63,101 bases of DNA from the NCBI GenBank assembly GCA_035293965.1, contig DATGLW010000054.1, forward strand, positions 1-63,101, written 5' to 3'. Positions 34,101-41,330 of the stretch are shown piece by piece. The position numbers and the translations under genes are program-made. The notes under the pieces are model-generated. The model was not told where the DNA came from, made no database searches, and saw only the letters and a list, made by a program, of their open reading frames with translations. Each line of letters begins with the position of its first letter. The first letter of the stretch is position 1. This DNA is from DATGLW01 sp035293965 (GTDB lineage Bacteria; Actinomycetota; Acidimicrobiia; Acidimicrobiales; RAAP-2).

Positions 34101-35654
34101 GCACTCGACGGCAACCCTGCGACCGCCTGGAGCCCGGGCTTCGGTGCGAGCAGCCAGGTCGGCTCCTGGGTCCACGTCGACCTGCCCAAGCCGGTCACCT
34201 TCGACCACCTGGACCTCCAGGTGGTCGCCGACCGCCGCCACTCGGTCCCGACCTCGCTCACGATCGCCACCGAGAACGGCTCGGCCACGGTGACGCTCCC
34301 CCCCATCGCCGCCAGCTCGCGCCCGGGCTCGACCGCAACCGTGCCGGTCCGCTTCCCGGCCCTGACCGGGCGCCACCTGACGGTGACCTTCACCGGGGTC
34401 CACCTCCGGTTCACCCGCAACTACTACTCGCGCCAGCTGATCGCCCTGCCGATCGGCATCGCCGAGCTCGGCATCCCCGGCGTGACGGACCCCCCACCCC
34501 CGGCACAGGTCCCCTCTTCGTGCCGCGACGACCTGCTCACCGTGGACGGCAAGCCCGTCTGGGCGGCGGTCTCGGGCACGAGCGCCGCCGCGCTCGCCGG
34601 AGCGGGCATGGCCGTCCGGCTCTGCGGCCCCGACGCCGGCGGCCTCACCCTCGGCCCCGGGCGCCACGTGGTGCAGGCAGCCGACGGGCATCGCACCGGC
34701 TGGAACCTCGACCAGCTCGTGCTCGACTCGGCTCCCGGTGGCACCGCCCAGGCGGACCCCGTGCCCGGCACCCTGTCGTCGCCGCCGGTTCCCGGCCCCG
34801 CCCCGAAGGTCCGCGTGCTGTCGCAGACCGCCACCTCGCTCCACCTGCGCCTCTCCGGCGTGCCGCTCCGCGGCCCTGCCTTCGACCTGGTGCTCGGCGA
34901 GAGCATCAACCCGGGATGGTCGGCGGCGGTCGACGGGGGGCCCTCGTTCGGGCGGCCCCAGCTCATCGACGGCTTCGCCAACGGCTGGCGCGTCGACCCG
35001 GGCGCCGTGGCGAACGAGGTGCACGGCGGCGTCCTCGACGTCACGCTCACCTGGACGCCCCAACGCTGGATCTGGGCCGCCCTGGGCCTGTCGGCAGCCG
35101 CCCTCCTCGGCGCCGCCGCGGCCGGCTTCCTGCCCACCATCGAGCGCCGGCGACGGGGCGCGCACCGCGCCGGGACCGGCCGGGCGACGCCGGCCGGTCC
35201 CGGCGCTGCCCCTCCGGAGCTGGCCTCGCCCCTCGGCTCCTCGGCACCGGGCCTGCCCCTCACCACCGCGGCGGCGGCAGCTGTGGCCACCGGGGCCGTG
35301 CTGGCTGCGCTGACCCGCCCGTGGATCGGCGCCGCGGTGGGGGCGGCCGCCGGCGCCTCCCTGCTCCACCACCGGGCACGGTGGCTGCTCACCGGCTCTG
35401 CCGTCGGCCTGCTGGCTGCCGCCGGCGCCCTGGTGGTGGCCGGCCAGGCGATGGACCCGCGGATCCCGGGGGGGACGTGGCCGCCGAGCTTTCCCACGGC
35501 GGCGACCCTGGCCTGGGCAGCCATGGCCTGCCTGGCTGCGGACGCGGTGACCGAGGTGGTCCGGCTCAGGTCCCGCAGGGCAGCTTCGCGTACCACCACG
35601 GCACCCCCGCCTGGGGGCGGAGCGGCGGACGGCCCGACGCCACCGCCTGGGTGA
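31182..35654 (+). CDS. AftD-like GT-C membrane protein with two discoidin-like domains
   Basis: 1490-residue envelope protein of the DUF3367/AftD type. Residues 1-430 form a multi-helix GT-C membrane core with the diagnostic SSDTKTYLYLDVGRFL, VTHQQIGYLLPMGPFF and acidic luminal motif; SSD after the first helix is the likely donor site. A long extracytoplasmic part follows, with a discoidin-like module at about 730-860 (AIDGNLGTAWEVG) and another at about 955-1075 (ALDGNPATAWSPG). Further membrane helices lie near 1295 and 1360-1455, with a Pro-rich tail. Mycobacterial AftD adds arabinofuranose from decaprenyl-phosphate; the sugar here is unknown. An alternative GTG start at 31068 (AGGAG upstream) would add 38 residues. 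The 3' end overlaps the next gene by 89 bp. Confidence 0.9.
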   Translation: MAPLLDPRADTGPLPRACQLALVALVAYVPQLLAQPGKVSSDTKTYLYLDVGRFLRQSASMWDPTVGLGTVTHQQIGYLLPMGPFFWVFHQLGVPLWVAQRLWVGSILFAAGAGVLFLARLLGPGGLGAPVAAFAYMVSPYFLQYVGRISVLLLPWAGLPWLLAFTVLALRRGGWRDVARFGVVIALVGSINATSLLYVCVGPVLWLAYAVAGLGESTWRRAGGVVVKLAAVSLAVSAWWIAGLAVEAGFGVDILRTTETVQTVSQTSTPIEVLRGLGYWYFYGTDRLGAWVVTSVQLTQQLVPLALGFAVPVAAFASAIAVRWRHRAFFVLLALVGLVLAVGVYPFADPTWFGHALEAFMTRTTAGLALRSTDRATPLVTLGLAMLLGAGVAAAASRARPAGIGAAAVVVALVAGANPAAWDGNTVADKYTQPASPPPYTLAAARALDAHDPGTRVLGIPGSDFADYVYGDTTDPVYPALLTDRGYVSRQQVPQGSQATADLLYAIDDPIQVGTADWQALAPLARLMSVGDVLLQSDLDYAHYDQPSPRQLWAQLSTAPAGLGAPACFGTPRPNPPRIPRLDEASLALPPNAPWPCPLEVFPVANPRPVVRAEPTAAPLVVDGDGEGLVEAAGLGLLTHDPTVLYAGTLDRHPRELAAALRSGATVVVTDTNRKRAFRWDTIVDEAGQTLTAAQHQPTDPANAPLDLFPGAPPSAATTASYLGVASVTASDYGDTVTYLPEQRPAMAIDGNLGTAWEVGAFGQPVGQWWQVRFLRPVTAGAVNLVQPLTGAPNRWITRATLTFDGRHPVTVRLGPSSRTAAGQTITFRTRTFRTLRIRIDATNMPGAGPVAGPSSVGLAEVRVAGARATELIDLPSDLLAGHGAALANDRLVVVMTRQRVAPFPPRQDPETSLARSFVLPATRTFTLTGTARINALVPDDVIDRLVGRQQASGIVAYSKGRLPGDLRATASAALDGNPATAWSPGFGASSQVGSWVHVDLPKPVTFDHLDLQVVADRRHSVPTSLTIATENGSATVTLPPIAASSRPGSTATVPVRFPALTGRHLTVTFTGVHLRFTRNYYSRQLIALPIGIAELGIPGVTDPPPPAQVPSSCRDDLLTVDGKPVWAAVSGTSAAALAGAGMAVRLCGPDAGGLTLGPGRHVVQAADGHRTGWNLDQLVLDSAPGGTAQADPVPGTLSSPPVPGPAPKVRVLSQTATSLHLRLSGVPLRGPAFDLVLGESINPGWSAAVDGGPSFGRPQLIDGFANGWRVDPGAVANEVHGGVLDVTLTWTPQRWIWAALGLSAAALLGAAAAGFLPTIERRRRGAHRAGTGRATPAGPGAAPPELASPLGSSAPGLPLTTAAAAAVATGAVLAALTRPWIGAAVGAAAGASLLHHRARWLLTGSAVGLLAAAGALVVAGQAMDPRIPGGTWPPSFPTAATLAWAAMACLAADAVTEVVRLRSRRAASRTTTAPPPGGGAADGPTPPPG

Positions 35655-37710
35655 GGTGGGGCCGCCCCAGGGCGACCAGGCGCGCCAGGAGGTGCGCGCC
35701 CACCCAGGCCCCGCCGGCCGGCGTGAGGTGGACGCCGTCGGCGCAACGGACCCGGACCCCCGCTACCGACGCCGTGTAGCGACCCTCGGGCGAGAGCAGG
35801 CGGCCGAGCGGGAACACCGAGGTGCCGGGCGAATGGTCGGCGACCTCGGCGAGGAGCGCGTTCTCGGTCGCCACCCGGGCCGGGTCGTTCTCGGGCCACG
35901 GCGCGCCGTCGCCCTGCTCCCCGCTGTCGTAGTAGGGCGTGGTGAGCAGGACGACCCGGGCACCCTCGGAGCCGAGGACCGCGGCGGCCGCGGCGTAGCG
36001 GCCGGCCACCCAGCGGTCGAAGGCAGGCTCGCCCAGGTGCTGCCAGGTGCCGTCGTGCTCGATGTCGAGCGTGTCGCTGCGGGCGAGGTACACGACCACG
36101 TCGGGGTCGTACCGCCGGACCCATCCCCCCATCCGCGCCAGGAGCGCCCCGGGGTCACCGGCGACGCAGGGGCGCCCCGGCGGGTCCGTGTACCAGAGCA
36201 CGTGCACCAGCTGGTCGGTGGCGAGCGAGCACCCCGGGCTGCTCTCGTCGACGACCTCGGCGCCGAAGCGCCCGGCCATCGCGGACAGCCCGACGGCGAG
36301 CGAGCCCGCCATCGAGTCGCCCACCACGAGGACCCGCACGCGTGCAGCCTCTGCCGTGGAGCCCGCCTCGAGGGCCCGCGCGCCGGCAGCGGGCATGGGC
36401 ACGCCCGCTGCCCTCACGCCGGCCCGGGCGGACGCGAGGGTGAACGAGCCCGAGGCGGGCACGCCTGGGGCCACCGGGGCGAGGGCGGCCACGAGCGACA
36501 CCGCCCACGCGGCAGCCGGCACCGCCACCCACGGCCGCCAGCCTGCCAGGCTCCCCCGCCGGACCGGCTGCTCGAGCACGTGGAACGACGCGGCAGCCAG
36601 GGCGACGATCACCCCCAGGCGGGCCCCCAGCAGCTCGGTGCCGTGGAGGCCCGTTCGCGCCGCGGTGAGGACGAGCAGCACCGGCCAGTACCACAGGTAC
36701 ATGCCGTAGGAGATCCGCCCCACGTAGCGCAGGGGGGCGAGGTCGAAAAGCCGCGCCACGGGGTGGCGTGGCACGGCAGCCACGCACGCCACCACCGCGG
36801 CCGTGGACACAGCGAGCAGCAGGAAGCCCCCGTGGAAGGCAAGCGGCGAGGTCTCGGTGACGGCCCGGCAGATGACGACCATGCCCGCCGCCCCGAGGAG
36901 CCCGGCCGCGCCGATCGCCCGCCTGGCCCGCCCGGAGGAGACGGGGCCCCACCTGGCGAGGGCGGCGGCGAGCGCGGCGCCCACGAGGAGGCTCTGGGCC
37001 CTCGTGTCGCTGCCGTAGTAGGCGCGGTCGACGTCGAGCGCGCCGACCGGCGTGAGGACGGCCATGAGGGCCGCCGAGCCGAGCGCCCCGAGGGCGGCCG
37101 CGACCGCCAGCGTGCCCAGCCTCCGCGTGCGTGCGGCACCGGGATCCGACGCCGGGCGACCCTCGGCGGGAGCTCGCCGGCGCCGGCGCCCCAGGCCGCC
37201 CAGCACGGCCAGGACCACGAGCGGCCAGACCACGTAGAACTGCTCCTCGATGGCGAGCGTCCAGGTGTGCAGGAGCGGCGAGGGGTTCTGGACCGTGGCG
37301 AAGTAGTCGGCGTGCTCGGCCATGAGGTGCCAGTTGGCGCTGTAGAGGACGGTGGCCACCATGTCGCCGGGGAGGTGCGGCGAGCCGAGCACGCCGGGCG
37401 CGGCGGCAGCGACGCCGCCGATCACGGCCAGCACCAGGAACAGTGCCGGCAGGAGGCGCCGGGCCCGGCGGCTCCAGAACCGCCGCAACGACACGGACCC
37501 CGACCGCTGCCACTCGGCCACGAGCAGCGACGTGATGAGGTAGCCCGACAGCACGAAGAAGACGTCCACGCCGAAGAAGCCCCCACCTGCCCAGCTCGGC
37601 TCGGCGTGGAACAAGATGACCGCGAGCACGGCGAAGGCCCGCATGCCGTCGAGGGGTCCCACGCGACCGACAGACCCCGAGCGCCGCGCCCCCTCCGCTC
37701 CGTGCCGCAC
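35566..37710 (-). CDS. OafA/YrhL acyltransferase with SGNH domain
   Basis: 714-residue acyltransferase 3 family membrane protein. Ten or more helices span residues 20-400, starting GPLDGMRAFAVLAVILFH with the family His, FFVLSGYLIT and LHTWTLAIEEQFYVVWP. A periplasmic SGNH hydrolase-like domain follows, with VVGDSMAGS and the catalytic-type DGVHLTPAG near the end. Such proteins O-acetylate or otherwise acylate surface polysaccharides. The GTG at 37708-37710 is chosen because TACATT lies nine bases upstream and no ribosome site is seen; an ATG at 37797 would add 29 residues. Its last 89 bp overlap the convergent AftD-like gene. Confidence 0.9.
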   Translation of the reverse strand: MRHGAEGARRSGSVGRVGPLDGMRAFAVLAVILFHAEPSWAGGGFFGVDVFFVLSGYLITSLLVAEWQRSGSVSLRRFWSRRARRLLPALFLVLAVIGGVAAAAPGVLGSPHLPGDMVATVLYSANWHLMAEHADYFATVQNPSPLLHTWTLAIEEQFYVVWPLVVLAVLGGLGRRRRRAPAEGRPASDPGAARTRRLGTLAVAAALGALGSAALMAVLTPVGALDVDRAYYGSDTRAQSLLVGAALAAALARWGPVSSGRARRAIGAAGLLGAAGMVVICRAVTETSPLAFHGGFLLLAVSTAAVVACVAAVPRHPVARLFDLAPLRYVGRISYGMYLWYWPVLLVLTAARTGLHGTELLGARLGVIVALAAASFHVLEQPVRRGSLAGWRPWVAVPAAAWAVSLVAALAPVAPGVPASGSFTLASARAGVRAAGVPMPAAGARALEAGSTAEAARVRVLVVGDSMAGSLAVGLSAMAGRFGAEVVDESSPGCSLATDQLVHVLWYTDPPGRPCVAGDPGALLARMGGWVRRYDPDVVVYLARSDTLDIEHDGTWQHLGEPAFDRWVAGRYAAAAAVLGSEGARVVLLTTPYYDSGEQGDGAPWPENDPARVATENALLAEVADHSPGTSVFPLGRLLSPEGRYTASVAGVRVRCADGVHLTPAGGAWVGAHLLARLVALGRPHLTQAVASGRPPLRPQAGVPWWYAKLPCGT

Positions 37711-37719
37711 CAGCAGGCG

Positions 37720-37725
37720 AATGTA
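37720..37725 (-). promoter_or_regulatory. Possible leaderless -10 box of the acyltransferase
   Basis: TACATT on the minus strand, nine bases before the GTG at 37710, with no ribosome-binding site between. No clear -35 is seen. Confidence 0.35.
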
Positions 37726-37839
37726 GCCAACGCCTGAAAGGCGGCGGGGCGGACCGCCGGCCGGACGAACGCCCAGCTCCCCAGTTGGGAGCGGCATGCC
37801 GCGTGCGATGCGCGTTCCTGAACATTTCTCTGTGGCTTC

Positions 37840-37869
37840 TTGACAGTCTCTGCGAAGAGCTGCCACGAT
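37840..37869 (+). promoter_or_regulatory. Possible promoter of the secreted-protein pair
   Basis: TTGACA (37840-37845), a perfect -35, then 18 bp and CACGAT (37864-37869) as a weak -10. The expected leader of about 85 nt ends at the GTG of the secreted protein at 37960. This part of the spacer is clearly more AT-rich than its surroundings. Confidence 0.5.
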
Positions 37870-37959
37870 GATCACGAGGCGCAATGGCCATTGGCCTGTG
37901 CCCTATCGGCAAGGAAGCCGCCGGAGCGGTCCCGTGGCCGGGACCAGATGGGAGGGAGC

Positions 37960-38529
37960 GTGAAGCGGAACCTGCGACGCACGAGGGCCGCCGCGCTCGG
38001 CGCGCTGCTCGGCGTGCTGGGCGTGCTCGGGACCTCGCTCGGGGTGCCGGCGTCGGCCTCGCCGTCCCGTGCCGCCTCAGCCAGGATGATCGACGGGGCG
38101 CCCCTGCCGGCTGGCTGGCCCGCCGGCGCACCCGTGGTCACGGCCACGATCCCCCTGTACCGCCACGAGACCACCGGCAAGGCCGGAAGCAGTCCGGACG
38201 CGATCGTCGTGCTCACCGGCTACTGCTCGATTGCCGCCTCGATCGCGGACCGCGGCTACCCGTGGGTGGAGGCCCTGGGCGTTGCCGTCTGCACGAACGA
38301 CACCATCATCCCGAGCGAGAGCTGGGTGTTCGCCAACACGAGCCAGACGCTCCCCTACGCCGTCGACGGTGGCTTCGACGTCAATCCCTCCACCACCCTC
38401 TTCGAGATCGACTGGAACAACAGCACCGCCGGCATCGTGGGTCAGCGGGTGCTCGTGTGGTGCGCCACGTTCGAGGACGACCTCGGCGGCGTGGGTTCGG
38501 GCTGCACCGGTCGGGCCGGTCCTGTGTGA
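37960..38529 (+). CDS. Secreted four-cysteine protein of unknown function
   Basis: 189-residue predicted exported protein. A signal peptide (basic KRNLRRTR, then a Leu/Gly core ending near SASPS at residue 31) leads to a mature domain of about 155 residues with four cysteines (GYCSIA, AVCTND, VWCATF, SGCTGR), enough for two disulfides, and many Thr/Ser/Val residues suggesting a beta-rich fold. No family is recognised. The GTG at 37960 follows GGAGGGAGC; an ATG four codons earlier lacks such a site. Its stop overlaps the GTG of the J-like/PASTA gene as GTGA, so the two are translated together. It sits between two acyltransferases in the surface-polysaccharide region. Confidence 0.7.
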   Translation: MKRNLRRTRAAALGALLGVLGVLGTSLGVPASASPSRAASARMIDGAPLPAGWPAGAPVVTATIPLYRHETTGKAGSSPDAIVVLTGYCSIAASIADRGYPWVEALGVAVCTNDTIIPSESWVFANTSQTLPYAVDGGFDVNPSTTLFEIDWNNSTAGIVGQRVLVWCATFEDDLGGVGSGCTGRAGPV

Positions 38530-38978
38530 GCTGCCGCTGGCACCAGGTGCTGGGCGTCGAGCCGGACGCCGCGCCCGACGAGGTCGAACGAGCCTCTCGA
38601 GCCCTGGCGCAAGAGCTGCACCGGCAACGGGTCTCGGGCTTCGGAGTGGCCGCTGACGAAGCCGATCGACGGATGGACCTGATGCGCCAGGCCCGCCGCG
38701 CGCTCCGGGCCGCGCCCCGTGGACGTCGGCCCGACCGGTCCGCCTGGCGCACGTCGCAGTGGCGAGCGGGGCGGGCGGACGTCCCCGACTTCTTCGGTCT
38801 GCGCTTCAGCGTGTGCCTCTACGAGGCCTCGCTGGCCGGCCTCCGCCTGGACGTGGTCCGGTTGACCCGCCGGCCTGCCCCCGTCGACGGCGTCGTCGTC
38901 ACCCAGCGACCCTCCCCGGGGACGGTTGTTCGGCGGGGGGCGACGGTCACGGTGGAGGTATGGCACCCCCCGGCTTGA
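38526..38978 (+). CDS. Small protein with degenerate J-like and PASTA-like domains
   Basis: 150-residue protein. The N-terminus (HQVLGVEPDAAPDEVERASR, then ALAQELHRQ) resembles helices I-II of a DnaJ domain, but the HPD tripeptide is replaced (LHRQ), so it is unlikely to stimulate DnaK. The C-terminal 45 residues resemble one PASTA repeat (RPAPVDGVVVTQRPSPGTVV then GATVTVEVW). No signal peptide or membrane helix is seen, which is odd for a PASTA domain. Translation is coupled to the secreted protein by a GTGA overlap, and the last 32 bp overlap the convergent acyltransferase gene. Function unknown; a cytosolic partner or chaperone-like adaptor for the coupled protein is a guess. Confidence 0.65.
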   Translation: MSCRWHQVLGVEPDAAPDEVERASRALAQELHRQRVSGFGVAADEADRRMDLMRQARRALRAAPRGRRPDRSAWRTSQWRAGRADVPDFFGLRFSVCLYEASLAGLRLDVVRLTRRPAPVDGVVVTQRPSPGTVVRRGATVTVEVWHPPA

Positions 38979-41061
38979 CGGCCGGACGAACGGCCACCTC
39001 GGTGGCGCCTGCCAGACGAGCTTGGGCATGGCCGAGCCCGAGCGAGACCAGCTCGGGCAGGAGCTCAGGGCGTAGGTGCTCTCCCCCGGCCACCGACAGG
39101 TGCTCGTCATCGTCGGCGCGGACCCGCACGCCGCCGAGGTAGGACGTATAGCGACCGCGCGGGTCGAGCATGCGGTTGAGGTCGACCACGACGGCCCGCC
39201 CCGGCCTGGCGGCAACCGCGCGCCGGACCAGCTCGTTGTAGACGTCGGTGCGCACGGGCAGGTTCATCGGCCAGGGCGACCCGTCGGGCTGCTCGGTCGT
39301 CTGGACGATGTAGGGCAGGGTCAGCATGGCCACGCGCGCACCGTGGGCGGAGGCGATGTCGATCACCTGCTCGAGCTCCCCCAGCAGGTGGTCGTCGTAG
39401 GAGCGGTCGCCCAGGTGCACCCACCGCCCGTCGTAGATCCGGTCGAGGCACTCCCAGCGGCCAAGCAGGACCATCACCACGTCGGGATCGGTGCGGGCCA
39501 CCAGGCCGGCCCAGGCATGCCGCCAGTCGGGGCACCCCTGGGCCGCGGGACCGATCGTCCCCATGACGTCGACGGTGGTGCTCGGATCCAGGTCGCAGCC
39601 CACGGATCCCTTGTTGAGGACCGACACGCCCCAGGCCGGCGCATCGCGGCTGAGGCCCCACCCGAGCGTCAGGGCCATCGAATCGCCGAGCAGGAGCGCC
39701 CGCTCCGGGTGCGCCGCGCTCACACCCGGCGGGAGCGCCTGGTGGGCGGCCTGCCGTGCTGCCAGCGGGGACGGCGCCTCGGCCGAGGCCACGAGCGGTG
39801 CGGCGGTCGTGCCGACGAGGCCGAGCACCACGGCCGCCGCGCCGACCGGCACCGCGGCCAGCGCCCGGCGGCCGGACAGGAGGACCCCGGTCCGCACGGG
39901 CCGCTCCCACAGGCGCAACGACACGTCAGCGAGGAGGAAGGTCGCGGCGACCCGTGCTGCGAGGAGCGGCGCGCCCTGCAGACCGGTGTGCGCGTGGTCG
40001 ATCACGAGGAACAGCGGCCAGTGGTACAGGTACAGGCCATAGGAGATGCGGCCCGTATAGCGCAGGGGTCGCCAGGACAGGGCCCGGGTGAGCAGGGAGC
40101 GAGGTTGGGTGGCGACGACCGCCACCACGGCTCCGGCCGACGCCGCCACGACCAGGAAGCCGCCCCGGTACAGGAAGTGCCCGTCGCCCTGCACCGCATG
40201 CAGGGCCCACCCCACGACACCGGCACCGGCGACGCCCGCCAGCGCGAGCGCCCGGCGCCCCCAGGCGGGCCCGGCCCGCGCTGCCCGCCTGTGGCGCGGC
40301 GCGCCAGAGCGAGACCGGGCCATCGCTGCGGCCAGCAGCGCCCCGACCATGATCGCCTGGGCCCGGGTGTCGGTGCCGTAGTAGAGGCGGTCGACGGACG
40401 CGCCGGTCACGGAGAGCACGGCGCACAGCGCGGCGGAGGCGGCTCCGAGGAGGCCGGCCAGCCACGTCAGGCCCCGGGCGCCGAAGCGGCGGCCCACGGC
40501 GAGGGCTGCGATGGGCCACACCAGGTAGAACTGCTCCTCCACCGCGAGCGACCAGGTGTGGAGCAGGGGCGACGGAGCCCCGTAGCGGACGAAGTAGCCC
40601 TGGCCGGCCACGATGTAGTGCCAGTTGGCGACGTAGGCGAGCGTGGCCAGGGCGTCGCCTCGCAGCTGCCCCAGCACGTCGCCGGTGGCCAACCACGCCG
40701 CGTAGGCGCAGATGCCCGCCAGGAGCACGAACAGCCCCGGCAGGAGGCGCCGAGCGCGGCGGGCCCAGAACTGCCGGAGGGAGATGGTCCCAGACCTGTC
40801 CAGCTCACCGAGGAGGAGCGAGGTCACGAGGAACCCCGACAGCACGAAGAACACGTCGACTCCGAGGAGGCCTCCCGCCACCCCGGGCACGCCGAAGTGG
40901 AATGCCATGACGGCCAGCACGGCGATGCCCCGGAGGCCGTCGAGACCCGGCAGGTAGCGATCGGCGGGTGGCCTGCCGCCCGCCCGCTCGGTCGGCGCCG
41001 GCAGGTCACCCGATCCGGCAACGGCCGAGGGCCCGGCACGCGTTCCGCCGAGCGTCACCAC
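38947..41061 (-). CDS. OafA/YrhL acyltransferase with SGNH domain
   Basis: 704-residue acyltransferase 3 family protein, close in layout to that at 35566-37710. The membrane half starts at GLDGLRGIAVLAVMAFHFG (residue 41) and includes FFVLSGFLVTSLLLGELDR and LHTWSLAVEEQFYLVWP. The C-terminal SGNH domain has LLLGDSMAL and a terminal DDEHLSVAG. The first of two adjacent GTG codons, at 41059-41061, is chosen because GGAGGGGA precedes it by seven bases. Probably modifies a cell-surface glycan by O-acylation. Divergent from the GT-C gene at 41331 and overlapping the PASTA-like gene at its 3' end by 32 bp. Confidence 0.9.
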   Translation of the reverse strand: MVTLGGTRAGPSAVAGSGDLPAPTERAGGRPPADRYLPGLDGLRGIAVLAVMAFHFGVPGVAGGLLGVDVFFVLSGFLVTSLLLGELDRSGTISLRQFWARRARRLLPGLFVLLAGICAYAAWLATGDVLGQLRGDALATLAYVANWHYIVAGQGYFVRYGAPSPLLHTWSLAVEEQFYLVWPIAALAVGRRFGARGLTWLAGLLGAASAALCAVLSVTGASVDRLYYGTDTRAQAIMVGALLAAAMARSRSGAPRHRRAARAGPAWGRRALALAGVAGAGVVGWALHAVQGDGHFLYRGGFLVVAASAGAVVAVVATQPRSLLTRALSWRPLRYTGRISYGLYLYHWPLFLVIDHAHTGLQGAPLLAARVAATFLLADVSLRLWERPVRTGVLLSGRRALAAVPVGAAAVVLGLVGTTAAPLVASAEAPSPLAARQAAHQALPPGVSAAHPERALLLGDSMALTLGWGLSRDAPAWGVSVLNKGSVGCDLDPSTTVDVMGTIGPAAQGCPDWRHAWAGLVARTDPDVVMVLLGRWECLDRIYDGRWVHLGDRSYDDHLLGELEQVIDIASAHGARVAMLTLPYIVQTTEQPDGSPWPMNLPVRTDVYNELVRRAVAARPGRAVVVDLNRMLDPRGRYTSYLGGVRVRADDDEHLSVAGGEHLRPELLPELVSLGLGHAQARLAGATEVAVRPAVKPGGAIPPP

Positions 41062-41317
41062 TCGACAGTCCCCTCCCCTCCGGCAGGTGCACCGGCCCGC
41101 TCCCTGGCGCGCACGCCGCCATGGTCCCACAGCGCCAGTACGCCCCGGCGGCGAGCAGCAGCCGGGGCGCGACCGGGCACCGGGCCGGCCGGCGGCTGGG
41201 GCGCGGCCGGTCGGCAGCTGTCGGATCGGCACCGGGCGCCGGGCGGGCCGGCGGTGTCGCCGCGGACGCCGGTCGGGCGAGGGGCCCGCGGCCTCGGAGT
41301 GCCCGCGCACGCCGCCC

Positions 41318-41323
41318 TAAAGT
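41318..41323 (+). promoter_or_regulatory. Likely leaderless -10 box of the GT-C gene
   Basis: TAAAGT seven bases before the ATG at 41331 with no Shine-Dalgarno, in a very GC-rich context. Transcription would start at or next to the ATG. No clear -35 is visible. Confidence 0.55.
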
Positions 41324-41330
41324 CGCGGCC

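Noticed and set aside
31080..35372. 1430-codon open frame antisense to the AftD-like gene
   Set aside because: A GC-bias shadow: Gly/Arg/Val-rich composition, no domain, while the opposite strand encodes a clear GT-C protein.
31145..35779. 1544-codon open frame overlapping the AftD-like gene in another frame
   Set aside because: Arg/Pro-rich shadow translation with no family features.
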